From Microcebus murinus (lineage: Eukaryota; Chordata; Mammalia; Primates; Cheirogaleidae): a stretch of DNA of 64,000 bases. The translations under genes were made by a program, and so were the position numbers. Every line of letters begins with the position of its first letter. Within the stretch, counting starts at the first letter, position 1. Below the pieces are notes generated by a model. It saw only the letters and a program-made list of their open reading frames with translations. It was not told where the DNA came from and searched no databases. Positions 26,405-39,966 of this stretch are shown here, piece after piece. Location of the stretch: NCBI RefSeq assembly GCF_040939455.1, contig NC_134115.1, positions 27,740,727 through 27,804,726 of the forward strand. Direction: 5' to 3'.

Positions 26405-27729
26405 CACTTGAAACCAGCAAGCACCTACTATTCTTCCTGGTTTCCTCTCTCTGCTGGGAATAGGGGCCAAAATGGAGGAAGTGTCTGCATGGCCCTCACT
26501 CAATATGGGATCAGAAAGGGCAAGATGGATGAGTTCTGCCTCTCACAAGTTTATTTTACATTTTCTCAGAAGGGAGTCGAGAAATGCAGATCAGGGACCA
26601 CATTTGTAGAAATTGTATAAGCTTTGTAATTTACCCCGAGCAGTTATGTCTGCTGCTTCTGTTGGCTTCCCCATAGAGATCTGAGCAGAAGCCAGAGGAA
26701 AGGGCAGACCAGAGGAGTGACCAGCCCCCCAGATAGTCAGGCCAGAAAGAAAGGGGTGGAGTAGGTGGGGAAGCTTCGCAGACGAGAGGAAAGCACAGCA
26801 ATGCTTCCAGGAGGACTGCAGCCAAGCGGGTAGCACAGACCCTGAGGTCTGGTTGAGCCAAGGGCAGAATTTCTGGAAAGGACCTAAGGAAGGAGATGAC
26901 GACCCCTCTGAGCTAGGGCTATCATGCCTGTGCAGATGTGGGAAATGTCTGTTAGGGTTCAACAGCAAGACTGTGTCCCCATAACCTCCTGTATCTATTC
27001 AACATTAGCCATGTATGGGTGCACGGGGAGGCGCAATGTGTGCGTACTGAGCCAGGTTATGGCAAATCCTGAAGAGCAATTTCCCCACTGAGGAATCTTG
27101 TATGGGATGCAGATGAGTAGATCAGCAATGGCAATATAGTGCGAGAGACCCCCAAAGGGGCAAGCAGAGGTGCTCTGGGATTGTAAGGAAGATATCTACC
27201 ACAGTCTTGGCTGGAAGGGGTTAGAAATCACAAAGCCAGGATTCACCTACTCAGGCAACACATGCAGGGGGGAGCAAGGTATCAGAGGGATCTTTTGGAA
27301 GCAAAAGAAGAATGGTTCAAAATCAGGAAGTAAGAGAGAACATGGCATTTCTAGGAACTGCAAGGAACTCAGTCCGGTTTGTGCTCAGAAAGAGATGGGA
27401 AGTGGCAAGACATGGCACTGGGTCAGCCACCCTCAGAGTCAGGGGCCTCCATCACTGGGTGTTCCTTCCAAGGAAGGAAATGACCAGGACCTCTTAAAGT
27501 GCTACCTTGGGTTTTAGTGCCACAACTACCAATAATAAAAAAGATCCCTGCTCCTCAAAGACACCTGATTCCCACATCAGGTCATCTTGCAGTCAGAACC
27601 AAAGGAAGCGCTTTGGCCATCTTTTCCTAGCCATAAAAACAGGGGCTTGGTGTCCCGATATTATTAAAACCCTCATAGACTGCAGATGCATGTCAAAAAT
27701 TACATAATTTTTCCAGCCTAACTCTAGCT

Positions 27730-27905
27730 CAGTGGGCTCCACCTTCATGGCAACTGAGGATTACCTGAGAAGTTTTAAAAGAAATGCCAGTGCCTGGGGC
27801 ACCCTCAGAGACTCTGATTCATTTGTCTGGAGCCGAGCTGGGCATTGGGATTTTTTTAAAGCTCCCCAGGTGATCCTCCTGGGCAGCCGGGGCTGAGAAC
27901 CGCTG
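27730..27905 (+). mobile_element. MER5A-like hAT-Charlie remnant
   Basis: Begins cagtgggctccacc and ends gctgagaaccgctg, imperfect inverted termini. Interior: gaggattacctgagaagttt, gagactctgattcatttgtc, tttaaagctccccaggtgat. Flanking 8-mers no longer match. Confidence 0.75.
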
Positions 27906-28089
27906 TGGAGCGTGCAGCCTAGCAACGGAAACCCAGCTCGTGGGCAGGGAATGGACTCCCCTTGCCAGGTACTCCAGCTGAGTAGATTCTGGGTCAACTT
28001 TTCAAACCTTCCTGGCAGATCATCAAAAGCAGCCTGCGACAACTGCTGACACCTCTTGGCGCTCCTCGCCACTCCCCACCACCTCCTGT

Positions 28090-28720
28090 GACAGGTAGAC
28101 ACAAAGGACCCTGTTCTAAAGCCAACATGGGGGACTGGAGAAGGGTGGCTCCCCCACCTCCGCTTGGCACCTCAGGGCACACCTGGCTGCTGGGGCCACA
28201 CTGTCTGCGCAGTGCTGAGAAGCTTTGGCAAGGGTTTTTCCCCCTGCATTTACCCGGAAACTCCAAGCAGCCCTCATTAGCACATTACTCACGCTCCCCG
28301 AGTCCCACACATCGCCCTGCTCCTCACCCCCACCTCCAGACTTCTTTCCCCCGTTTGCCCATTTTATCCACTGCAGTTGGATTTTGCACATTTCTGGAAT
28401 GGAAATGCTGCTGGCGGGAAGCGGGTGGCTGCAGGCTCCGTGGTCCCGCTCCATCACCCCCCATTGCCCTCCTGGTGAAATCCCATCCATCAGGCCCACG
28501 GAGCGACAAGCCCTCTAAATGCTTCCCGAGGCGCTGCCCCGTGTTGTTCCTTCTGCACTGAGACAGCAAATCGTTAGCTCGGAGCTCCCAGGTTGTTTCT
28601 TGCAGCAATTAACAGCTGCCCTGGTGTTAATTCCCAATCAATAGCCCTGCCATGCGCTGCTCTTACAGCTGTCGGCCTCCACAGCACATTTTGAAAGTAA
28701 CTTGTGGGGTGGTGAGCCTC
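28090..28720. other. GC-rich unique intronic block, candidate regulatory element
   Basis: GC-rich, free of repeats I know, lying just upstream of the S6 exon. Contains an inverted AATTAAC (28607-28613) and GTTAATT (28626-28632) around a CAGCTG E-box (28613-28618). Open frames on both strands are Pro/Ser-rich and match nothing. Regulatory function is inference only. Confidence 0.25.
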
Positions 28721-28910
28721 TCTGCCACTTGGGCGCTGCCAGGAAAGCCCTCACCAGGCTTCCGAAGGACACCGAGCGCCCCTCACCCAGTGTAGGGGCC
28801 AGGGGACAGGGCGGGTGAGCAGGCAGCCCCACCACCTCTTCCAGTCGGGTGACACCATGGAGAGACAGGCAGAACCCAGGCCCCTCTGGCCCCTTGAGGT
28901 ATATTCATGA

Positions 28911-29615
<705 letters not shown>

Positions 29616-29914
29616 TAGGCAGTCACGCAGGAGAGGATGACATGCCCACCGAGTCCCTCCTGCCTCCTGCAGAGTGCACGTGGCTCTGAAGATGTAGGGT
29701 TGGGAGGTGGCAGGGTCTGCCTGCGTGAGAAACAGTGTTGGGGAAAAGACAACAGAGCCTGAAACCGAGCATTCCTAGCCTCATCTCTCTTAGGAAGATA
29801 AAGCCAGTCTCTAGCGGGGCTGTTTTAGCACCTTCATAGGTTCTAAGTGTCTTACTTTTCAGAGGCCCCCAAAATATATCAACCATATTAATGTGTACCC
29901 AATGCTGTGCCATA

Positions 29915-30032
29915 CAGGGTGTCCCAAAAGTTGCCATACATAGGGAAAATGGGAAATTGTAGCTAAATGTACCTTTATTTACAAAATATTCATTACAAAG
30001 TTTTACAAACTTTTTCCTTTTGGGATACCCGA
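29915..30032. mobile_element. Short mariner-like DNA element
   Basis: Left end cagggtgtcccaaaag and right end cttttgggatacccga are inverted copies with few changes. TA sits immediately left (29913-29914) and TG right. Interior is AT-rich (gtacctttatttacaaaata) and non-coding. Its termini differ from those of the MITE at 24992, so it is a separate family. Confidence 0.6.
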
Positions 30033-30239
30033 TGCATAACTCAAACATTGTTGCATGCGTTGAGTTGTAGGTGACTAAGTTGATTTTCCATTATCATTTC
30101 TGGATCTATCATTTTTTCAGGTCTTTTAAACATTTTCCCATGCCTTAGGAGTTGTGCCTGTGTGGCCTCATGGGGAAACCAGCCCTGCTTTCCATTATTC
30201 AAAGGACAAAACAGAAGACCCTCCACCATCCACCTTCTA

Positions 30240-30410
30240 GCCCAGGGTTTCCAAAATGAGGTTCTGCTGGCATTGGGGTAGAACAGTTCCTCGCTGTGTA
30301 GGGTTGTCTCACACATGGCAGGAGATTTAACAAATCCAACTTCCACACATTAAATACCAATAGCTCCTGCAGATTCCTAAATGCCCCTAGGGAACCAGCA
30401 ATGGAAACCA
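30240..30410 (-). mobile_element. MER20-like hAT remnant, antisense
   Basis: cccagggtttccaaaatgag, attggggtagaacagttcct, cgctgtgtagggttgtctca, cacatggcaggagatttaac, then aatgcccctagggaac, in antisense MER20 order. Confidence 0.6.
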
Positions 30411-30604
30411 ATGGGAACCCAGCCCCACACCAGCAAGCTACTGTAGTTTCTCAAAACATGTCAAATAAACCACCTACATTAAATTCACCAAGCCTCTGAA
30501 ATGGTGGCCCAGGAATCTACCTCCCTCCATGTGATCACTAGTACACCTAACGTTTGAAACCAAACCCATTTAGTCAACTGTTTCTTGAAGTTTGCAGCTC
30601 TTAA

Positions 30605-30616
30605 CCCCCCCCCCCC
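30605..30616. repeat. C12 homopolymer
   Basis: Twelve consecutive C between ttaa and accg; intronic. Confidence 0.9.
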
Positions 30617-31989
30617 ACCGTAGCAATGCCCAGCTTGTTTTTAGACATTAAAATTGGAGAGTTGGAGACAGCTGGAAGTTCCAAAATTCACTGTTTCCAT
30701 ATGAAACACAAATTTAGGCAAATAGAAAGCTTGGGGTGGGGGGCAGGATGAGCTTTGAGATAAACCCTGAGCTTCTCAACTTGGAAGGTTGGCCCATGTG
30801 GAGGAGCATGGGCTGCCTAGTCGGGGCAGGGGGACACTACACTGAGTGATGCCCTGCAGGGGATACAGTGCTGAGGGTTAACTCCAGACCCCAAAGGAAT
30901 TTACAATAAAGCATGACTCGTTTAGCTCACTTATCCAGAGAGCTTAGGACGGGAGTATCTGGAAATACATCGCAGAGAGTGGGGTGGTCCAGAGATCCAC
31001 GTCTGCACCGGTGCCCACGCCCTCGCAGAAGGCACGAGAACCCGAGCAAACCAGACACCAGGCCAGCGGGGAGCCCACTCTGTAGAGTTCTAGTTCGTGG
31101 TTTTCTTGTTGTTATCACCAGCAGTAACAACAAAAGCATTGCCAGATCTCTGGCCCTGTGGAAGGCAGGAACAAAGTGTCAGCTTTCTCAGGAAAATATT
31201 GCAGAGCTGGAGCTGGGTCAGAAAGAGTGAAAGGCAGAGACAAGGGCCCTGCGCTGTATTAATTAATCGGGGAAAGTGAACTTTTCACTATCTATCTGTA
31301 GCCTTAATTGGAAGAAGAGCCAGGGCACTGCCAAGTTCTGGCAGAACCTCAGATAAAAGCACTTTGAAATGCAAAATTTAATTTTTATTGCGAAATTTGA
31401 CATGTTGATGGAGTTATTTAAAATAGTATATTATTTAAAAAAAAAAAAAAGCATTACATATAGCCAAAGAAGTTAAATGAGGCACTAATTAAGGTGCCAG
31501 CAGAGTAAGTATCAAATATACTCCTTTTGGTCTCAAATATAGCAGTAGCAGGAAGGATTCTGTGCTTCGGGGGCCTCTATAAACTGCCTTTCTTCACTCT
31601 CTTCCCTCCAAGTTAATGCTCTGTGTAATTTCATGACTGAATCTCAAGAGTCCCCAGTGGTAATGCTGTTCCCCACCTCAGGAAGCCTGCCACATTGGAG
31701 AAGAGTGGTCTGACTTCTATAATTTTCTTTTCTCTCACCTGATTTTACATTCCTGTCTTCCATGCCCCAGGCAAACTCAGACCAAAGTCTCAAAACAAGC
31801 AAGAGCAGTCTCAGGAAACTAAATCCCTGAGGGTCTAAAATCCACAGCTCCAAACATTTGGGACAATCCCTATGGCATCTCAAGGGTATAGAATTAAAAG
31901 AGGGACCTGTCCCATTTATGATTTCGTGAAGCAGCTCTCTCACCCTAACCCTGATTTATAAACCATTTAAAGATCCAACTTTCAACTGG

Positions 31990-32445
31990 GCTCTTTCTAC
32001 TGCTGTATCAGTTATGAATTAGTTTACCATCTATTAACAGAAAACCAGGCTAATAATAACACAAATAAATAAGGTTTTATTTTTCTCATATAACAAAAGT
32101 GAAGAAATGATAGCCCAGAGCTCAGCAATGCCTCACTGAAGTCAAAGACCTAGAGTCCTTCTATTTTAAAGCTTAGCTATTCCTTATTGTACAGTCTTGT
32201 TTCATGGTCACAAAATAACTGCTGCACCTCCAGTCATCACATTTATGTTCAAAGCAAGAAAAAGAGGGGAAGGTGAAAAAATGTAAAGGTAAAAAGAAGC
32301 AACCACATCTCTGTATTTTATCAGAAAGGCAAAAACTCTTCCTAACACACCACCCCTCCCTGCAGCAGACTTTTCTTGTTTCTTAACCCAGACTGTGTCC
32401 CATGGTTGCTGCTAGCTCCAAGGGAGACTGGAAATGTGTGTTTGG
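31990..32445. repeat. Ancient mammalian interspersed repeat, family unresolved
   Basis: Recognised by order: taaggttttatttttctcat, agcccagagctcagcaatgc, catggtcacaaaataactgc, tgcacctccagtcatcacat, then gtcccatggttgctgctagc and tccaagggagactggaaatg. I know the pattern as a common old repeat but not its name. Confidence 0.4.
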
Positions 32446-32885
32446 CTTTTCAGGGCTCAGTAGTAGGAAGGGGGAAAAGGAGAAGGGGGTTGCAAAAGGG
32501 TTTTTAGTAAGGCCAATCAACAATGTCTGCCACACTCCAGCCCAGACATTTTTGAGCTTTTAAGAAAATTCCACACTCTGAGTAGCTTCCCTTCCCTTGA
32601 TTTAGCTATGTTCTTGGTCTTACAACTTGCCTAATTCGAACCAGCCCTTGCAGTAAACCAAGTATATACTCCAGTGAACTTCAGAAACCCATGCTGAATC
32701 TAGCGTTCAGAAAGAAGACAGTAATACAAGTTGCCTGATCAGATTTGGATCTCGTTTGAAACTTAGTAAGGAATCCAGGCCACTTTTCCCAACCTTGATT
32801 TGTGTTAGGTGTGGTGCAGCCCACAAATCAGATGCCATAGCCTTTACTTCTCTCCCTCATGGCTCTTCTTTTTTTTTTTCTGCAG

Positions 32886-33018
32886 AACTCTTCATCACCG
32901 ATGATGAGCTTAAGAAAGTACATGATTTCGAAGAGCAGTGCATAGAAGAATATTTTAGAGAAAAAGATGATCGATTCAACTCCTCCAATGACGAGAGGAT
33001 ACGGGTGACCTCAGAAAG
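32886..33018 (+). CDS. TRPM3: TRPM3 exon: linker before the coiled coil (partial CDS)
   Basis: Two bases complete the Lys codon split with the previous exon (A|AA), then [20 protein letters not shown] and [20 protein letters not shown], ending TSER. The segment is acidic and helical and joins the TRP-helix region to the coiled coil. 133 nt: 2 bases, 43 codons, 2 bases. The donor is GAAAG|gtgtgt, and the split codon AG|G gives Arg with the last exon. Upstream sequence open in this frame contains the pyrimidine tract, so it is not exon. Confidence 0.97.
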
Positions 33019-35320
33019 GTGTGTGACCTTTTCATGCCCCTCCAGATGTTTTATGCCAAGGCATGCTTCACCAACTGAATTTGTTCACAGTTACAGAACA
33101 GAGATCTTTTGTGTTTGTTTTTATCACCCAAGAGATTATGGAGCTTAGGAGAGAACAGGACATTGCCAAAAGTGTCTACAGACCAAATTCCAAACTTGCA
33201 TGTCCTAGATGTTTCTAGCCGGCAGTTGCCATCTCGGACCGTAAAGACTGCTGAGTCCAGGACAGGACTGGGGTTGCAGACTCAGACCAGAAATTGTAAA
33301 GTTCTGACCCAGACACAAAGAGAGACTCAGCCCAACTCTAGCAACAGGTTTATATTTTGTGTAGATCTTTGAGTGTCCCCTGCAGAGGAACAGAACAGTC
33401 GTACTGCCTGGCTTACACAGGTGTTCAACACCTTCCCAACAAAGGATGGATAGAAACTTTTGAATTAGTTAGAATAATGATTGGAGCTTCCCCATCCCCA
33501 AGAATTGTTTTGGTTTTTTTTCTTTTTATAGAACAGATGAAAGCAAAGAAATAAAAGTGGATTTTCCTACCCAGTGGTTATATAATTTTAGATCTTACTG
33601 ACCATGGTAGTTTAGCCAGTAGGGCTATAAAAAAAAAATCTCCAAATAAAGAGAAAAGAATTATTTAAATTTAATAACTCTAGCTTTATGCAAATGTACT
33701 TACATTTTCTTATTTCTTATTCAATACCTTGACTAAGAAACACTTCATCCCAGGCTATTATATTCGAAACTAGGCATTTGGAAACCACTGTTCTGAAGGA
33801 CACCCAGAATATTACAAAAACATTGGTGTACCTTTAAATTTTAAGCATTTGCAATATACAGATGGCAGCAGCAAATAATAAATAGTGTAGAAAGGTATAG
33901 CATACTGATAGCTTTAGTCGATATGACTCAGACTTCTAAGATTCAAGTCAGTCACCTCTAGTTTTTGTGGAATGATGTTTTGTCTGCTTATCCACTGCAG
34001 ACATTCTCTAGTAACTGTGTAGAAATTACATAAATGACACTTTTTTTGGTCCCTGGCCCTTTATTTCTTGAAAGAATGCAGTGTAGATAAATAGGCATAT
34101 ACATAGGCCATTGAGTGATTGTATCCATAGGTATCCAGCCAATATTAATAAAGTTTAAAGCCATGCCCAGATTTTATACACATCTGTCACTGCAGAATAG
34201 GGCATTTTATGATGATATAATGTAAAGCAATTTTCCGGCAAACAGAGGAAGGAACTGGAAATCCAAAGATTTCTCTCATTCTGAGGCCTTGAAAAAGCTA
34301 TTTATCAATGGACATTTCGCCATGTGGTTCCCAGAAAATTATGCCATGTGGACACATTACCCATTGCTCAGACATATTTCTAGAGCATATGTCTACAGGC
34401 CTTTGAAACTCTTTTTAAATTCAGAAAAGCCATAGTCCTGGGAAGAAAGAAAGGTAAGGAGGAAGGAGTGTTATTATGTAAGGAAGGTTTTGCCCCCCTG
34501 GGGAACTAGAATGAGGAGGTGCAGACACTGGCACATGGGAACATTCTGTGACCATTTCACCAGTGCCTTCTGGAGAGAAATAAAGGAACTATCTAGCACC
34601 TCCACCTGAGCCCCTGACCCCATGCCTGCAAACCCTTCAAGACCCCTCCTTCCTCAAGGCCCTGTTCTTCTCTGGGTGGTTACAGACTCTCACCCTCAGA
34701 GAGGGTGACCCAGGTAAGCCATTCCCAGAAATCCAGAACACAGTGTAGAGCCACCCTCCCTGTGTCCTGGGCATTAGACTGACCTTCTCAACTAACGGGG
34801 GCCTGGAGGACCAAGTTGACCCAATGACCAAGTGCAGGTGCCAGGGAAGTAAACCTAAGCCCAGGCCTCCTCCTGCTTATGTTGCTTCGGTCTGTGTTTG
34901 TTCTGAGGTGTTGTTGTTGTTGGGTTTTTTTGGGGGGGATGGGGATTGCACTTGTAAGTATAGCAAAAAGTAACATCCCCCAACACTGGAATTGTACGCA
35001 TCACAACAGACACGCCATGGGGTGCATCAAAGAACAGAGATCAACCAAGGGAAGAGTGGACCCATCTACCCATCTCACACATCTGCTAGGACATGCCCTT
35101 TCTGAGTAGCAGATGAAAGCACCCATTTATATTCAATCGAGATAGATAAATCGATAGCTATAGAGAGATAGGGTTAGAGATACATACTCATGTGCATGTA
35201 TATATATACACACATTTGGATAGGGACGTATTTTTGAATATACCTAAGTTAACCATGAATATTCCATATAGTACACAAAATATTATATAATTGTACCCTC
35301 ATTTTAAACAACCATAATAC

Positions 35321-35680
<360 letters not shown>

Positions 35681-35842
35681 TAAACAACCACAATACAAAG
35701 ATTTGAAACCAGCAACATTAAGAGCTGGCTCTTTGATCTGCTAAAAGACTTGGGAAAGGGGTAGCTTTACAGGGTGAGCTCCATACTCGTCCTGCCACTG
35801 CCTTTAAAATTCAGGTTATTTATACAAATTATATCTGCATGA

Positions 35843-36238
<396 letters not shown>

Positions 36239-37272
36239 AGATCATTATTAAATCACACTTTTGCACTGAAATGGTATGTAAAGAGCTAAATACAATATTC
36301 AGGGGACCATTAACACCTCATAAGAAGTTGATTCTGAAAAATCCCTGTCTTAGCAATTTTTCATAGAGCAATGACCTTGATTCATCTAAAGCAATACAAT
36401 TCCAGAATATAATAAGCAGGGAGAGTAACCAATGCCCTCCAGTTTATTTGGGCCAATATCTAACTAATGATTAGAATACTAAAATAACCAAACTTCTCAT
36501 CTATTAAGAAAATGGATGAAAATTTATGGTATTTTTTTAAAGATGCTGATAAAACACTATTTAATTTTGAAACTGGGGGGATGGACAACCAAAAATAATC
36601 CCCAGAACAAAATGTGAAATGACTGATGACTTTCTTACTATACACTGTAAGCAAATTATCACGTATTTTGTGTTCATGTACTCATTCTTTCTTTCTTTCT
36701 GAGATGTTTCTAAAATCAAGAATGACTACATGAATTTTTTTTCATTTCAAGGTATGTAAAAAAATAGGAGGTTAACAAAAGCTAGTAGGAGTTAAAAAAT
36801 TTGCTAAGTACATCTTGTTTACAAAATTCTACAGCATGTTGCTGCCTATTATACAAATTGTCACTGCCCTTTTAATCCCCAATTTTTGTGAGTAATACTC
36901 TCTTTCTAAGTGATTTAGATAGAAATAAATGGATTTTTAATATAGTTGCACATACACTATGTTGATTATGCATATACACATGTATGTCTCATCACATCAT
37001 ATGAAGACATTGGCAACTAGATTTTTTTTCCTGAGGATATTTGGACTCTTGGCTGAAGATAACTAATTCTTGAGTCTGTTCCATCAAATTCTGTTCATAT
37101 TGTCCTTTTATAAGTTCGGTTCTGTTTCAATATCTGAATGCCTAACTTTCACCGTGTGCAGGTGATACGCCACACGCCAAGGACCCACAAGGCAAGGCTC
37201 AGTCCTCAGGGAACATGCAGGGGGATTGAGTTCCCATATACATCCCAGGCAGCTGAGCAGAAATATCTAATC

Positions 37273-37483
37273 CAGTGGTTCTCAAACTTTAGCAGGTCTC
37301 AAAATCATCTGGAGGCCTTGCTACAACACAGGTTGCCGGGCACCGCCCTTCTTATCCCCAGAGTTTCTGATTCACTTGGTCCTGGTTGGGGCCTGAAAAG
37401 TTTGCATTTCTAACACAATTTCAGGTGACGCTGATACAGATGCTGCCCCTGCTGGTCCAGGGACCATACTTTGAAAACCGCTG
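37273..37483 (+). mobile_element. MER5A-like hAT-Charlie element
   Basis: Termini cagtggttctcaaactttag and ctttgaaaaccgctg are inverted. Interior: aaaatcatctggaggccttg, agagtttctgattcacttgg, aaaagtttgcatttctaaca, caggtgacgctgatacagat, gctggtccagggaccatact. Nearly full length. Confidence 0.9.
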
Positions 37484-38074
37484 ATGGAAGCCATGGGACA
37501 AGCTTAAAATCTAAAGCTGGGAGAGGATGGTGCAGAATTATTCACTGTGGAGCCTATAAAATCTTGGCATCTTAAATTTGGAAAAGGTTCTAGAGGTCAT
37601 TGAGTACAGATTGTTTGTACCCAAAGCAGTTGTTTCCTCTGCACACCTGACCAATGGTGACTTAAGAATATGTCCTGAGCAACTGGTATGAACAGGGCCT
37701 GGGTTAGGAGGAGGGGATAGGCTCTGCTTTGAAAGAATGCACCATCTACCTACCCAGCTTCAGTTTGAGCACCTCCTAGAAAAGAGGAGAAAACTGCCTA
37801 GGATACCAGTCTTAGGAATGAATACAAAAAAACACTAAATTATTTTCTGAGAAAATACTTCACATATGAGAAGATCACCATCATCTCTCCCACTGTGCTG
37901 TGTCTTTTCCAAACCAAATATCCCAAGATCCTTTAACTGCTTAACGTGCTTTCCAGCAGATTGTCCACTACCCTGCTCACTTTCTCAGGATGCACTTTAA
38001 ATTGTCAGCATCACCCTTCGAATGTGGTGCCTACATTAAACTCAATTCACTGTGTTGTAATTAGAGCCTACATT

Positions 38075-38160
38075 TAATTCCTTTATTCATTCATTTTCTT
38101 TTTTGAGCACTACTATGTACCAGGCTAGTATGTGTACAGAAGGACAAGTGGTCCCTTCCA
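38075..38160 (-). repeat. L2-like fragment, antisense
   Basis: ttcctttattcattcatttt, gagcactactatgtaccagg: the antisense LINE-2 3' end, short and diverged. Confidence 0.5.
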
Positions 38161-38224
38161 TAGTATAAGGGAAAGAACACAGTATAATGGAAAATATAAT
38201 GTGTATAACACAGTACAATGAAAT

Positions 38225-38395
38225 TTTAATACTAATTCTGCAGTAACTAGCTGCATGACCTCAAGCAACTTACTTAACTACTCTACACCTGGGTCCCCAT
38301 CTGTGAAATGGAGTATTAACACCTAACTGTAGATTATTAAAAGTTATTGAGCTATATACATGAGATATTATGCTTTTGATAAATTATGGTTATTG
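38225..38395 (-). repeat. MIR fragment, antisense
   Basis: agctgcatgacctcaagcaa, cttacttaactactctacac, catctgtgaaatggagtatt: antisense MIR. Confidence 0.7.
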
Positions 38396-38731
38396 GATCT
38401 ACACATTTTATGTGCCCTAAGATGGCATTACAATTCTTAGCAACCAAGTCAAGTCTTCGGTTCAGAGTGAGCTTGCAATGAACAAAAACCAGGGCTTTTT
38501 CACACGAGCTGATTCGAATGCTTTCAAACCTCTTCTTGTGAAAGAATTTGTTTTAACCTAAAATCAGGACTTAACATTCATTGCTATGAAATTTTTCTTA
38601 AATTTTTTCCCCCTTCAGCTCATTGTTTCCACACCTCAAGGATTTTGGAATCCTCATTTTTATCATTTAGTGTATTAATTTTTTATCTCATTCATTTTAA
38701 GCTATTGTTTGATAGTCATACTCAACTATAT

Positions 38732-39966
38732 CTTTTTTTCTTTTTTAATATTTTTTATTTCAATAGATTTAGGGGGTACAAGTGTTTTTTGTTACTTGGA
38801 TAAATTGCCCAAAAAAAGTGAAGTCAGGGCTCTTGGTGTAGCCATCACCAGAATAGTGTACATTGTACCCAACAGGTAGATTTTTATGCCTCCCGTCTTC
38901 TTAATTTTCAATGTCCATAACACCACTTCATGACCATATATACCCCTTGTTTAGCTCCCACTTGTAGGTGAGAACATGCAGTATTTGCTTTTCCATTTCT
39001 GAGATGATTCACTTAGGATAACATTCTCCAGTCCCATCCAAGTTGCTGCAAATGACATTATTTCATTCCTTTTTCTGGCTGAATAGTATTCCATGATGTG
39101 TACATATATACCACATTTTCTTTATCCACTCCTCAGATAATGGGCACTTAGGTTAATTCCATATCTTTGCAATTGTGAATTGTGCTGTGATAAACATTTG
39201 GGTGCAGATGTTCTTTTTGCAAAATGACTTCTTTTTCTTTGGGTAGATACCTAGTACTGTAATTGCTGAATCCAATAGTAGCCCTACTTTTAGTTCTTTG
39301 AGGAATCTCCATACTGTTTTCCATACAGGTTGTACTAAATTCTGACCAACAGTGTATAGGAGTTCCCTTTTCACCACATCCACAACAACATCTATTGTTT
39401 TTTGACTTTTTAGTGATGGCCATTCTGAGAGGGGTAAGGTGGTATCTCATTGTGGTTTTGATTTACCTTTCTCTGCTGATTAGTGATGTTGAGCATATTT
39501 TCATATGCTTTTTGGCCATTTGTCTATCTTCTTTCAAAAAAAAAATCTGTTCATGCCTTTTGCCCACTTTTTGATGCGTTTATTTGTTTTATTTTTGCTG
39601 AGTTGTGTGAGTTCTTTATAGATTCTGGATATTACTCCTTTGTCAGATGTATAGTTTGTGGATATTTTCTCCCATTCTGTAGGTTGTCTATTTACTCTGT
39701 TGATTATTTCTTTTACTGTGAAGAAATATTTTAGTTTAATAGTCTTATTTATTTATTTTTGTTGTTGCTATATTTGCTTTTGGGGTCATAGTCATAAATT
39801 CTTTGCCTAGGCAAATGTCCAGAAGGGTTTTTCCTACGTTTTCTTCTAGAATTCTTATGATTTCAGGTCTTACATTTAAGTCTTTAATCCATCTTGAGTC
39901 AGTTTTTGTATATAGTGAGAGATAGGGATCCAGTTTCATTCTTCTGCAATTTTCCCAGCACCATCT
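38732..39966 (-). mobile_element. 5'-truncated LINE-1 (3' part of ORF2 and 3' UTR), antisense
   Basis: A T-rich complement of the A-tail is followed by tttagggggtacaagtg of an L1 3' UTR. Then, read on the - strand, come broken pieces of ORF2: [20 protein letters not shown] near 39450 and [20 protein letters not shown] near 39900. These are C-terminal ORF2p words. Stops and frame changes break the ORF, and the start is missing beyond 39966, so it cannot move. About 1.2 kb; the 3' UTR wording is of an older primate or mammalian L1. Confidence 0.92.

Noticed and set aside
39148..39939. Antisense open frames with ORF2p-like protein words
   Set aside because: They are pieces of the truncated L1 at 38732-39966, broken by stops, not a host gene.
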